Shown in pieces: positions 9,801 to 15,781 of a DNA stretch of 18,388 nucleotides (the first letter of the stretch is position 1; each line of letters begins with the position of its first letter). Below the pieces are notes generated by a model. It was given only the letters and a program-made list of their open reading frames with translations. It had not been told where the DNA came from and made no database searches. The position numbers and the translations under genes were made by a program. Where the stretch lies: NCBI GenBank assembly GCA_018830925.1, contig JAHJRK010000525.1, forward strand, positions 1 through 18,388, written 5' to 3'. This stretch comes from Pseudomonadota bacterium (lineage in GTDB: Bacteria; Desulfobacterota; Desulfobacteria; Desulfobacterales; RPRI01).

Positions 9801-10151
9801 CAAATGATCATAGACTTCACCTTCGGAACTGGCAGTATCTTTAACAGCATTCAATGTAGCTTTGGCTTTTTTGACCGGAGCTGATTCTTCGGGATTTTTC
9901 ACACCAAACTCTTTTGCCTGCTCAACTGCCTTATCATAAGCTGCCTTTAATTCGGCCTGACGGGTATCATCTGTACGCCCAAAAGCCTCTTCAATAGTTT
10001 TTAACAGATCATTTTCAAGAAAATTTAAAACCTGGTCAGATTTGGCATGCATGATCCGATAAAAACCAAAATCAAGATCGGGCTGGTCAAGCTGAAACAG
10101 CTCTTTTAGCTTATTTATAAGGCGGTTTCGAAGTTGTTCTGTGGTCGGCAT
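6801..10151 (-). CDS. Large DNA adenine methyltransferase, type III Mod-like (beta class)
   Basis: A 1116-residue AdoMet-dependent DNA methyltransferase. The catalytic motif IV TDPPYN is at 520-525, and the AdoMet-binding motif I DIFAGSGTTGH is at 805-815. This order (IV before I) is that of beta-class enzymes, and DPPY points to N6-adenine methylation. Residues about 525-800 between the motifs should hold target recognition. The first 490 residues form a long extension rich in charged helices, not present in the classical Mod (about 640 residues). The C-terminal 250 residues are also extra. The ATG at 10151 has AGGAG about 9 nt upstream, and the gap to the SNF2 gene is 18 bp. It probably marks host DNA and belongs with the flanking helicases. 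The region encoding residues about 487-860 is clearly more AT-rich than the rest of the gene, suggesting that the core was acquired separately. Methylase certain; sequence specificity unknown. Confidence 0.88.
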   Translation of the reverse strand: MPTTEQLRNRLINKLKELFQLDQPDLDFGFYRIMHAKSDQVLNFLENDLLKTIEEAFGRTDDTRQAELKAAYDKAVEQAKEFGVKNPEESAPVKKAKATLNAVKDTASSEGEVYDHLYRFFERYYNNGDFISCRYFTRETSGKAAPYAIPYNGEEVKLHWANADQYYIKTAEYFNNFTFDLRKAKEVQNLNKRDLIDIKINDNTEPLIVHFRIAEAAEGEHGNIKASETEKRYFIIHRENPVEMNNEGELVIHFEYRPDTEKSGQENTWREKRNTEAVKTIFDAIKKIAGAKEYRRLLETPAPTDKDNSRTLLAKYINKYTARNTYDYFIHKDLRGFLCRELDFYIKNEVMRLDDIESADIPTVETYLGKLRVLRKIAGKLIDFIAHLEDFQKKLWLKKKFVVETNYCITLDRVPENLYPEIVGNKAQHDEWVKLFAIDEIERDLSNPGYTKPLTVKFLKANNKLVLDTRFFKDSFKSQLISSIENFDDQCDGLLIHSENLQALNLISSTYSYNIEMVYTDPPYNKRKDNDFAYKDSFQHSSWIAMIYDRLLTINKVIKQDACLFISIDENEFNNLYFAGHNLIGYAGSKVLPAITNLKGNQDTEGFASCHEYVLAFAKRSLADIGRLPIDEEVLLDEWLNDEYGLYKQADGLRATGANAPREKRRNLWYPIFFLPNGSDFYTTENDIPKHKSHIAIWPINDDGEELSWYWKKDKVNSEKYNLIIKKSRNGNFTLYKKQRPGIGDIPTRKPKSFIYAPEYSSTHGGNLAQEIFNQRMSSFTPKSVKLIEDLIYLGLKGSAGTVLDIFAGSGTTGHAVINLNRKYLSNGNTNTRMCKYILVEMGDYFNTFLIQRLSKVVYSVNWKDGKPTARGTGISHCFKYIRLESYEDTLNNLRFAENSIRDQTVSTNSGLKEDYMLHYMLDVETRGSQSLLNIDAFTDPESYQLKIKKSGSDEYTIRNVDLLETFNYLIGLRITHIATPQIFNAKFKREPDPELPEDQHTRLVINGRIKQDENGSWWFRKVEGWVPANPNQPNNGKLEKVLIVWRKLTGNLEKDNLILDEWFQKNRISTRDFEFDTIYVNGSNNLPNLKLESENWKVRLIEEDFMRLMWEMENL

Positions 10152-10169
10152 TAAACGATTCTCCTATAT

Positions 10170-13046
10170 TTAAACTACATTCCAACGGACTTGAAAAAGG
10201 GTATCGATTTGCGTTTTCTGCTGCATCCGTTTTTCTAAAGCTTCAACTAAATGGTCTCGTTTTTCAGCAATTTCATCTTCAATATCGAAAATTTTTTCAC
10301 GAAGCTTTCGTTTTTTTTGTTCAAGTTTGGATATTTTTTCCTGCAATTCATGCTGTTCGTTAATTGTGGGGGCCTGACGGCTCAGGCGCTGTAATTCTCG
10401 AATTTGGCGTTTATTGTCGTACAATTCCTTTTGTGCGGCCAGCTCCATGTCTTCAGCCCATTTGTCAAGCTGATCCCGCGCTTCGTTGAAATGCTGACTG
10501 TTGCGCTCCAGAGATTTATTAATGGTCGCCTTGACATGCCGGTCGGCTTCGGTGGCAAGGCGGTGATTGGCATTCTCAGGTAGGGAAATCTCCTCAACTA
10601 TCTGTCCATCGCAGTTAAATAGTTTCTGGCAGGTTTCCTGTCCCAGCGCTTTACCGTCATCGTCGAAAGCCGAGAAGAGCAGATGCTCCTCCCGTTCAAA
10701 AGAGTCTATAACAAGGCGCTGGAGAATCAGCCAGCCGGATTTGCCCTTGATATTCTCTACAACTGAGATCTTTGCCCTGTGCTCCGTAATATCAAATTTG
10801 ACTTCGGCGACCGGAGAAGGGAAATTCTTGCCGTTGTCGGTCACATATTCGCCAAGCGGATGTGACAATCTGTAAAGGAATTCTCCAGGAACATTGACGC
10901 GTTCTTTAGAAATGAGGTGATAGGCGCCGGGTTTGACGCCTGATACCGGTGAATCATTCAGGTTGAAATACAGCTCCTGATCATTAAACTGCGCCTTTCC
11001 ATCAAGAATGAACCTCGTTAATGTCCAGAACATTTTTCCGACACGATCGAGTTGCTCCTTTGTTCCGCTCAGGTTTACTTTAAGTCGGGCATGGACATCT
11101 TCGTCAAAATGTTCAAGAAGAATTTTGCGGGTATCCTTAATCCGCGACGCTATCGTATCATCCAACTCTTTTTGTAAGGCTTTGAAAGCTGCCTCAATTT
11201 CATCCGTCGTTCTACACTGCTGGTAAATATCAAAAATGCGACGTTCAAAGTCCACACCTGACTCTATGCTGCCAAGCACTTCATCTGAGGCCCCAAAAAG
11301 TCCGGTGAAGAGGTTGAATTTCTCATTCAGAAGTTCATATACACGGCGATCGGCTTCATTTCGCTCATTCAGAAAATTTATGACAACGACATCATGCTTC
11401 TGCCCGTAACGGTGGCACCGGCCGATGCGCTGTTCGATGCGTTGCGGATTCCAGGGCATGTCATAATTGATTACAAGAGAACAAAACTGGAGATTAATCC
11501 CTTCAGCGGCAGCTTCGGTAGCAATCAGGATGCCGGCACTATCCCGAAAGTGCTCTATTATAGCTGTGCGTATATCAATGGCGCGGGAGCCTGAGGCACG
11601 TCCGGCGCTCCGGTTTGCCTCAAGCCATTTTCCATAAATGCGGGTTGATTCAGGCCCCTTGTTGGTTCCATCAAATGTAATCACACGACCGGCGTATCCG
11701 TTGGATTCCAAAAAAGTGTTCAGGAATTGCTGCGTTCGGCGTGATTCAGTAAAAATAATCGCTTTCCGGGCTGCGCCAATTTTTTTCATTTCAGCGAAAC
11801 CTATTTCAAGGGCTTTGAGAAGGGTTCGTGTTTTAGTGTCCACACCGACACTGCGAGCCCACTGAATATAGCGGTTTAACTCTTCAATTTCAGCATCCAG
11901 TTTCTGCTTATCAATTCGGACGGATCCTTCCTGGCTTTGAACAGCCAATTCCGGCTGATCATCTTCAGCGCCGAGAAGCTCATCGAGAAGCTCGTCTTCA
12001 ATTTCTTCCTCTTCAATGATGCGTTCCGCCAGGCTGGTTTGCTCTTTGACATCATTTCTGATAGCGATGAGTCGATCCCGTATTACCTCTAATGTTCCGG
12101 CTACTGCCTGCGATGATGAGGCAAGAAGTTTGCGGACAATTAGGGCGGTCAAATGACGCTGCTGATAAGGCAGCGCGTAAGTGTCATCCCGCTTCAGAAA
12201 ATCCGATATCGCTTCATAGAGCTTGTGCTCCTGTTCTGTGGGTTGAAATGGCCGGGTAATCAGCCTGCGTTCAGTGTATTGAATATATTCTAAAACCTGA
12301 CTGCGCAATGTGCGCGTACAGAAAGCCTTAAGTCGTTCGCGCAAGCCTTCAAGGTCGCCTTCTGCATTTACGTATTGTACTCGAAACGATGGGAGATCGC
12401 CGAATATGCGTTCATCCATGATTGTGGAAAGTCCGTAAAGTTCCAGCAGGGAGTTCTGAAGAGGAGTGGCCGTAACAAGAAGCTTGCGACGGTCTTCAAG
12501 TGCCCATCGAATGTTTTGGCCAATCCGGTTGCTCTGGCGGTAGGCATTCCGCAGCTTGTGGGCTTCGTCAATCACAGCCAGATCCCATTGGATGGCACGA
12601 ATCTCTGAAGCTCGGCTGCTGATAAAGTGCATTGAGCAGATAATTATCCCTTCAGCAAGAAAAGGATTGGGATTACCCTCTTTTTGGGATTGATTATATG
12701 TTTTGGCATCCAGCAGAATGCAAGGTAGGTGAAATTTTTCTTCCAGTTCCAGCGCCCACTGTTTCCGAAGTGATGCCGGGCAGATAACAAGAAGCCGTCT
12801 ATGACGTTCCGCCCAGTTCTGACAGAGTATCAAACCCGCCTCAATGGTCTTTCCAAGACCAACCTCGTCCGCAAGAAGAACCCCTTTTGTTAAAGGCGAA
12901 CGAAGAGCGAAAAGGGCGGCTTCGATCTGGTGCGGGTTCAAATCCACGCAGGCATCGAATAGTGAACGAGACAGGCGCTCAACTCCGTCTCCGCCTTGGC
13001 GGGTCAGTTCATGCGCAAAATATCTGGCATGATAGGGGGTGCTCAT
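10170..13046 (-). CDS. SNF2-family helicase/translocase (RapA/DrmD-like)
   Basis: A 958-residue Swi2/Snf2-type ATPase. An N-terminal LNPHQIEAALFAL segment (36-48) precedes Walker A LLADEVGLGKTIEAG (57-71). Motif II DEAH is at 160-163, motif III TATPLQN at 192-198, the motif V region ATEAAAEGINLQ at 509-520 and motif VI QRIGRCHRYGQ at 539-549. A strongly acidic insertion (about 341-365) separates the two RecA lobes. The C-terminal 120 residues are Lys/Glu/Gln-rich and predicted coiled coil. AGGAG lies about 7 nt before the ATG. This is the first gene of the cassette SNF2 helicase, methylase, Res-like helicase. The same family occurs as DrmD in class 1 DISARM and in related helicase-methylase systems, but the DISARM partners with DUF1998 and PLD domains are absent. 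It probably moves along DNA and couples recognition of unmodified DNA to the other subunits; this is inference. Confidence 0.88.
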   Translation of the reverse strand: MSTPYHARYFAHELTRQGGDGVERLSRSLFDACVDLNPHQIEAALFALRSPLTKGVLLADEVGLGKTIEAGLILCQNWAERHRRLLVICPASLRKQWALELEEKFHLPCILLDAKTYNQSQKEGNPNPFLAEGIIICSMHFISSRASEIRAIQWDLAVIDEAHKLRNAYRQSNRIGQNIRWALEDRRKLLVTATPLQNSLLELYGLSTIMDERIFGDLPSFRVQYVNAEGDLEGLRERLKAFCTRTLRSQVLEYIQYTERRLITRPFQPTEQEHKLYEAISDFLKRDDTYALPYQQRHLTALIVRKLLASSSQAVAGTLEVIRDRLIAIRNDVKEQTSLAERIIEEEEIEDELLDELLGAEDDQPELAVQSQEGSVRIDKQKLDAEIEELNRYIQWARSVGVDTKTRTLLKALEIGFAEMKKIGAARKAIIFTESRRTQQFLNTFLESNGYAGRVITFDGTNKGPESTRIYGKWLEANRSAGRASGSRAIDIRTAIIEHFRDSAGILIATEAAAEGINLQFCSLVINYDMPWNPQRIEQRIGRCHRYGQKHDVVVINFLNERNEADRRVYELLNEKFNLFTGLFGASDEVLGSIESGVDFERRIFDIYQQCRTTDEIEAAFKALQKELDDTIASRIKDTRKILLEHFDEDVHARLKVNLSGTKEQLDRVGKMFWTLTRFILDGKAQFNDQELYFNLNDSPVSGVKPGAYHLISKERVNVPGEFLYRLSHPLGEYVTDNGKNFPSPVAEVKFDITEHRAKISVVENIKGKSGWLILQRLVIDSFEREEHLLFSAFDDDGKALGQETCQKLFNCDGQIVEEISLPENANHRLATEADRHVKATINKSLERNSQHFNEARDQLDKWAEDMELAAQKELYDNKRQIRELQRLSRQAPTINEQHELQEKISKLEQKKRKLREKIFDIEDEIAEKRDHLVEALEKRMQQKTQIDTLFQVRWNVV

Positions 13047-13144
13047 ATGTATAATCTCCTAATATGCAAACCAAGAAGCTGTATAACAAATAAATATTAA
13101 AATAGAAAGCTGTTATCATCCGCATAGGTATACATATCCATGTG

Positions 13145-13150
13145 ATTATA
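13145..13150 (-). promoter_or_regulatory. Possible -10 box for the defence cassette
   Basis: On the minus strand this reads TATAAT, a perfect sigma-70 -10 element, about 95 nt upstream of the SNF2 start codon. No good -35 hexamer lies 16-18 bp upstream of it, so it is only a candidate. Confidence 0.3.
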
Positions 13151-13230
13151 GGAAAGGATTGAACGCATGCTTCTATCGGAAGAGATAATATAGTTTAATT
13201 GGTTTTTCTGAAGCTTTCTGCCGCGAAGAG

Positions 13231-13243
13231 CCGGGCTTCCCGG
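13231..13243. repeat. Short GC-rich hairpin CCGGG-CTT-CCCGG
   Basis: Perfect 5-bp inverted repeat with a 3-nt loop in the spacer upstream of the SNF2 gene. It includes the heptamer GCTTCCC (13235-13241), which recurs at 13268-13274. Both copies can pair with GGGAAGC at 13305-13311, so two competing RNA structures are possible. Confidence 0.4.
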
Positions 13244-13267
13244 TAATGAAAATATCTGTTTTAAATA

Positions 13268-13311
13268 GCTTCCCTTGATTCCGCATGGAAAAGGCGGAGC
13301 TTGCGGGAAGC
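13268..13311. repeat. Nested hairpin, 7-bp outer and 5-bp inner stems
   Basis: GCTTCCC (13268-13274) pairs with GGGAAGC (13305-13311). Inside it TCCGC (13280-13284) pairs with GCGGA (13294-13298) around a 9-nt loop. It lies about 80 bp beyond the nuclease gene stop on the minus strand and is followed there by an A/T-rich stretch, but without a proper U-run. It may be a terminator or processing site of the nuclease transcript, a leader structure of the SNF2 transcript, or part of a small extragenic repeat. Confidence 0.4.
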
Positions 13312-13317
13312 AGACCG

Positions 13318-13331
13318 GTCAAAGGATATTT
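13318..13331. repeat. 14-bp direct repeat, copy 1
   Basis: GTCAAAGGATATTT, identical to positions 14670-14683. This copy sits just downstream of the nuclease gene and about 270 bp upstream of the SNF2 gene. It overlaps the end of the GACCGGTC palindrome. Confidence 0.5.
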
Positions 13332-13389
13332 GGATTTTACATGCACCGTAAACCCAGTTATTTTTGTTCACTCAACTTTATTCCAAGGT

Positions 13390-14598
13390 TCAGACATCTT
13401 CCATGATACGTTCGATTCGAGGTCTAAATACATTCACAAAAATATTAGCATGGTCTGCCAGAAATATTTTTATTGATTCGCGGTATTGAGACGATTTTAG
13501 ATCCGGAACGGTTTTAATTGCGCTGATTAAATGTTTACCATCTTTACTTCTCCAGGCAACCAGCGTACCAAGTTCCTTGTCAATTGTTTCCCGGTCATTC
13601 AGTAATTTATTGTATAGCATATCCCCAAAAGAACTCTTAAGGAATGTCAAAAATACACCAACTTCACTATTTTTTTGAGAAAAATAAATGGTTATCCAGG
13701 CATTACCTCCTGCCGGTGTGCTTAAAGAGATATTTCCTTTCCTCCTAGCTATGGGTAAAGGTTGTCCCGGATCATCCAGTTTGAGCCCTGCAATAAACTC
13801 GCTCCAAAACTCATAATAAAACTTTTGAATCTCACTCAATTCAATTGAAGATTCCTCTTCCAACTCATCGGCATCATTGGCAACAAGTCCTTCGGTCTCA
13901 AGTGTAATAACTGTTCGCTTTACGATCATTGTTTTTGCAATGACTCTAGGTTGTACCAATAAGCTCTTATCATTGACTTTAAAGATTGCCATTTCAACCA
14001 ATCCGAAAGTGAAGTGCATTGTACCGTGGTTTTCGAGAAATTCTGCTATTGCTGCTACACCTTCCCGTATACCGTCACCGACAATTAGCAATAAAAACTC
14101 TCCGCGTTTCAAATTGCGCGAAACAGAATCTACAAACCGGGCTTCCGAAAGATCTGGATACTTTCTTGCAACAAGATCAAACAACTTATGGAGTTGTCCT
14201 GCCTGAGGCTTTAACGCCCGCGAAACCTCACGTTGGAGATCCTCGTATGACCACCTCCCCAGCTCTTTGGCATAATCAAGGATCTGCCCAATGACTTTCC
14301 TTCTTGCCTCAGGATTTTGCCAGAGTTTTGCCTCCAGAATAACTAATTTGCCCTCGGGTGTAATATAGAGAACATCAACCGGCCCCACTGGAGTTTTCAT
14401 TTCGCGGCATATGGGAATCAAATTAAGATACGATTGATCAATCTCATTAATAGGTAGCGTCTGAGGATGCTTAAAAAGCAGCTCCTGCAGCCAATTTTCG
14501 TTATAATTTATTTTAGAGTCACCACTGAGAGGCAATCTCTCAAGAATGGTTTCACCCTGCTCATGAATCAGAATAGGTGCTGCAAACTGGTCCATCAT
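13390..14598 (-). CDS. PD-(D/E)xK superfamily nuclease-like protein
   Basis: A 402-residue protein whose first third carries the pattern of a PD-(D/E)xK nuclease. ENWLQELLFKHPQTLP (34-49) supplies the helix glutamate and the Lx(K/E)HP feature seen in NucS/DUF91-like proteins. Asp75 lies in GPVDVLYI (72-79), EAK at 89-91 supplies the Glu and Lys, and GQILDYA (104-110) gives the usual trailing Gln helix. The remaining 270 residues hold a mixed alpha/beta region and an acidic linker (about 240-254); I do not recognise a named domain there. The start could be Met1 (14598) or Met2 (14595); AAGGAAATT lies just upstream and suits either. It is transcribed in the same direction as the defence cassette but 343 bp away from it. 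It may be an independent nuclease or an accessory cutter for the cassette. Nuclease fold likely, substrate unknown. Confidence 0.72.
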   Translation of the reverse strand: MMDQFAAPILIHEQGETILERLPLSGDSKINYNENWLQELLFKHPQTLPINEIDQSYLNLIPICREMKTPVGPVDVLYITPEGKLVILEAKLWQNPEARRKVIGQILDYAKELGRWSYEDLQREVSRALKPQAGQLHKLFDLVARKYPDLSEARFVDSVSRNLKRGEFLLLIVGDGIREGVAAIAEFLENHGTMHFTFGLVEMAIFKVNDKSLLVQPRVIAKTMIVKRTVITLETEGLVANDADELEEESSIELSEIQKFYYEFWSEFIAGLKLDDPGQPLPIARRKGNISLSTPAGGNAWITIYFSQKNSEVGVFLTFLKSSFGDMLYNKLLNDRETIDKELGTLVAWRSKDGKHLISAIKTVPDLKSSQYRESIKIFLADHANIFVNVFRPRIERIMEDV

Positions 14599-14642
14599 AA
14601 TTTCCTTTCAAGATTTGAAGATATACATGCGTAACAATTTGT

Positions 14643-14674
14643 ATTTTATTTGCATTTTAACCGGATTATGTCAA
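14643..14674 (-). promoter_or_regulatory. Candidate promoter of the nuclease gene
   Basis: On the minus strand a perfect TTGACA (14674-14669) is followed 20 bp later by TAAAAT (14648-14643), a 5/6 match to the -10 consensus. The spacer is longer than the optimal 17 bp. The site is about 45 nt upstream of the ATG. Its -35 box lies within copy 2 of the 14-bp repeat. Confidence 0.35.
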
Positions 14675-14683
14675 AGGATATTT
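14670..14683. repeat. 14-bp direct repeat, copy 2
   Basis: GTCAAAGGATATTT, identical to 13318-13331. Here it lies upstream of the nuclease gene and, on the minus strand, contains the TTGAC of a perfect -35 hexamer. The two copies are 1352 bp apart and bracket exactly the nuclease gene. Confidence 0.5.
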
Positions 14684-14736
14684 AAGAGAATACATTGAAG
14701 TTTAACCCTATATTTCACGCTGGAGCGGTTTTACGG

Positions 14737-15513
14737 TCATATGCCTTCACAGAATTCTTTCATGAATTCTCTTGTAATCTTCCCGAGGCGTTTATCGAGA
14801 ATTTCGTAAACTTTATTTGCAACCGGATCGGGAACACCTCCATAAAAAGCCTGGGCTATGCCTCCGGTGATACAGGCCAGCGTATCGGTGTCCCCGCCCA
14901 GAGAGACAGCCGTTCTGATGGCATCCTCGAAACCGTTTGAGTCTATAAACGCGCGGATTGCCTGCGGGACGGTTTCTTGCGATGATTCATTAAACTTGTA
15001 GAACGGGCGGATCTCGTCGACGTGTCTGCTCAGGTCATATTGAAACTCTGTCTCAATGAAATCCTTTATCTCGTCTTTGGATTTCCCTTTTCTGGCAAGA
15101 AAGATAGCTGCGGCAGTCGCTTGTCCTCCCTTGATTCCTTCGGGATGATTGTGCGTGATTTCAGTGAATTCCGCTGCTTTCTGCAGGACAGTATCAAGAT
15201 CGTCGTATGCATAACCGACGGGACTGATGCGCATGGCTGCGCCATTTCCCCAGCTGTTATAGGGTTTTGAATTCACGCTCTTTGCCCAGCGATGGAACCC
15301 CCCGCCGTAGCCGCTGTCTGGATAGAAGCGGTAGAACTTCTTCAGGTTATCGACATAGGGGGTACCAGTCAAAATAGAGTATGCCAGTGCAACTGTCAGA
15401 ACCGTATCGTCCGTGAAGAAGCATCTGGCAGAAAACAACTCAAACTCCTTGGTCTTTATGTTGTTCCACTCATACACCGAGCCGATTATGTCACCTGCAA
15501 TTGCGCCTATCAT
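14737..15513 (-). CDS. ADP-ribosylglycohydrolase family protein
   Basis: A 258-residue member of the DraG/ARH-type ADP-ribosylglycohydrolases, dinuclear Mg2+ enzymes that remove ADP-ribose from proteins, nucleic acids or small molecules. The family N-terminus IGAIAGDIIGSVYEW is at 2-16. Metal-site motifs are present: TDDT (34-37) and GGDTDTLA (206-213). GNGAAMRISPVG (89-100) and HNHPEGIKGGQATA (121-134) are further family signatures. A longer frame starts at 15636, but the family begins at the Met at 15513, which has AAAGGA about 9 nt upstream. Target unknown. It could reverse ADP-ribosylation by a toxin or host enzyme, or clean up ADP-ribose compounds. It sits next to, but not in, the defence operon; no ADP-ribosyltransferase partner such as DarT is in the window. 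Family assignment secure. Confidence 0.92.
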   Translation of the reverse strand: MIGAIAGDIIGSVYEWNNIKTKEFELFSARCFFTDDTVLTVALAYSILTGTPYVDNLKKFYRFYPDSGYGGGFHRWAKSVNSKPYNSWGNGAAMRISPVGYAYDDLDTVLQKAAEFTEITHNHPEGIKGGQATAAAIFLARKGKSKDEIKDFIETEFQYDLSRHVDEIRPFYKFNESSQETVPQAIRAFIDSNGFEDAIRTAVSLGGDTDTLACITGGIAQAFYGGVPDPVANKVYEILDKRLGKITREFMKEFCEGI

Positions 15514-15582
15514 GGTAATGTCCTTTCTAAAAGAAATATCACAAACTGTTTTTACCGTGTCCGGTTCATCTTTGATATTGAT

Positions 15583-15588
15583 ATTATA
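15583..15588 (-). promoter_or_regulatory. Possible -10 box of the ADP-ribosylglycohydrolase gene
   Basis: TATAAT on the minus strand, about 70 nt upstream of the start codon at 15513. The matching -35 is poor (GTCTTT at 18 bp). A tandem GATATT GATATT lies right beside it on the plus strand (15574-15585) and could be an operator half. Confidence 0.35.
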
Positions 15589-15679
15589 AGTCTTTTGCTG
15601 ATAAATAAAGACCCAAACGACAGCCGTACGTCGCATTATTTTTTTTGGGAAAAAGGGTCCAAGCGGACAAGAATTTTAG

Positions 15680-15706
15680 ACAGGATTAACAGGATATACG
15701 GGATTG
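15680..15706. repeat. Three tandem 9-bp ACAGGAT-type units
   Basis: Units ACAGGATTA, ACAGGATAT and ACGGGATTG repeat with a 9-bp period in the divergent intergenic region. Similar intergenic tracts reading ACAGGATT-AACAGGATT are widespread in several bacterial phyla (recollection); their function is not established. Confidence 0.5.
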
Positions 15707-15710
15707 TTGG

Positions 15711-15723
15711 CCGCCTGCGGCGG
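15711..15723. repeat. Inverted repeat CCGCC-TGC-GGCGG
   Basis: Perfect 5-bp GC-rich inverted repeat with a 3-nt loop, directly after the 9-bp repeats and about 60 bp before the WYL regulator start. It could form a leader hairpin or an operator. Confidence 0.4.
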
Positions 15724-15781
15724 TGAACTATGTTTGAATAGAAGGACAGTTATCGAGTTCGTGATAAGGGAGGCAGAAGCG

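Larger units (their letters stand above)
13047..13389 (-). promoter_or_regulatory. 343-bp leader/spacer upstream of the SNF2-methylase-Res cassette
   Basis: This non-coding stretch separates the PD-(D/E)xK nuclease gene from the SNF2 gene, both on the minus strand. It must hold any promoter for the large cassette or the end of the nuclease transcript. It contains two hairpins, one copy of a 14-bp repeat and an 8-bp palindrome GACCGGTC at 13313-13320. The sequence nearest the SNF2 start (about 13047-13130) is very AT-rich. No significant protein-coding frame was recognised; the short plus-strand open frame at 13285-13476 runs into the nuclease gene antisense and is not credible. Confidence 0.55.

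Noticed and set aside
3511..13046. DISARM or BREX identity for the cassette
   Set aside because: No DUF1998 (DrmB), PLD (DrmC), PglZ or BrxC-like protein is encoded; only the SNF2 and methylase parts are reminiscent.
15514..15636. 41-residue N-terminal extension of the ADP-ribosylglycohydrolase
   Set aside because: The family starts at MIGAIAGD, which has its own ribosome site; the extension is AT-rich promoter-like DNA holding TATAAT.
15704..15781. TTG start for the WYL regulator
   Set aside because: It lies in the 9-bp repeat and hairpin tract; ATG 15782 has AAGGGAGG 8 nt upstream.
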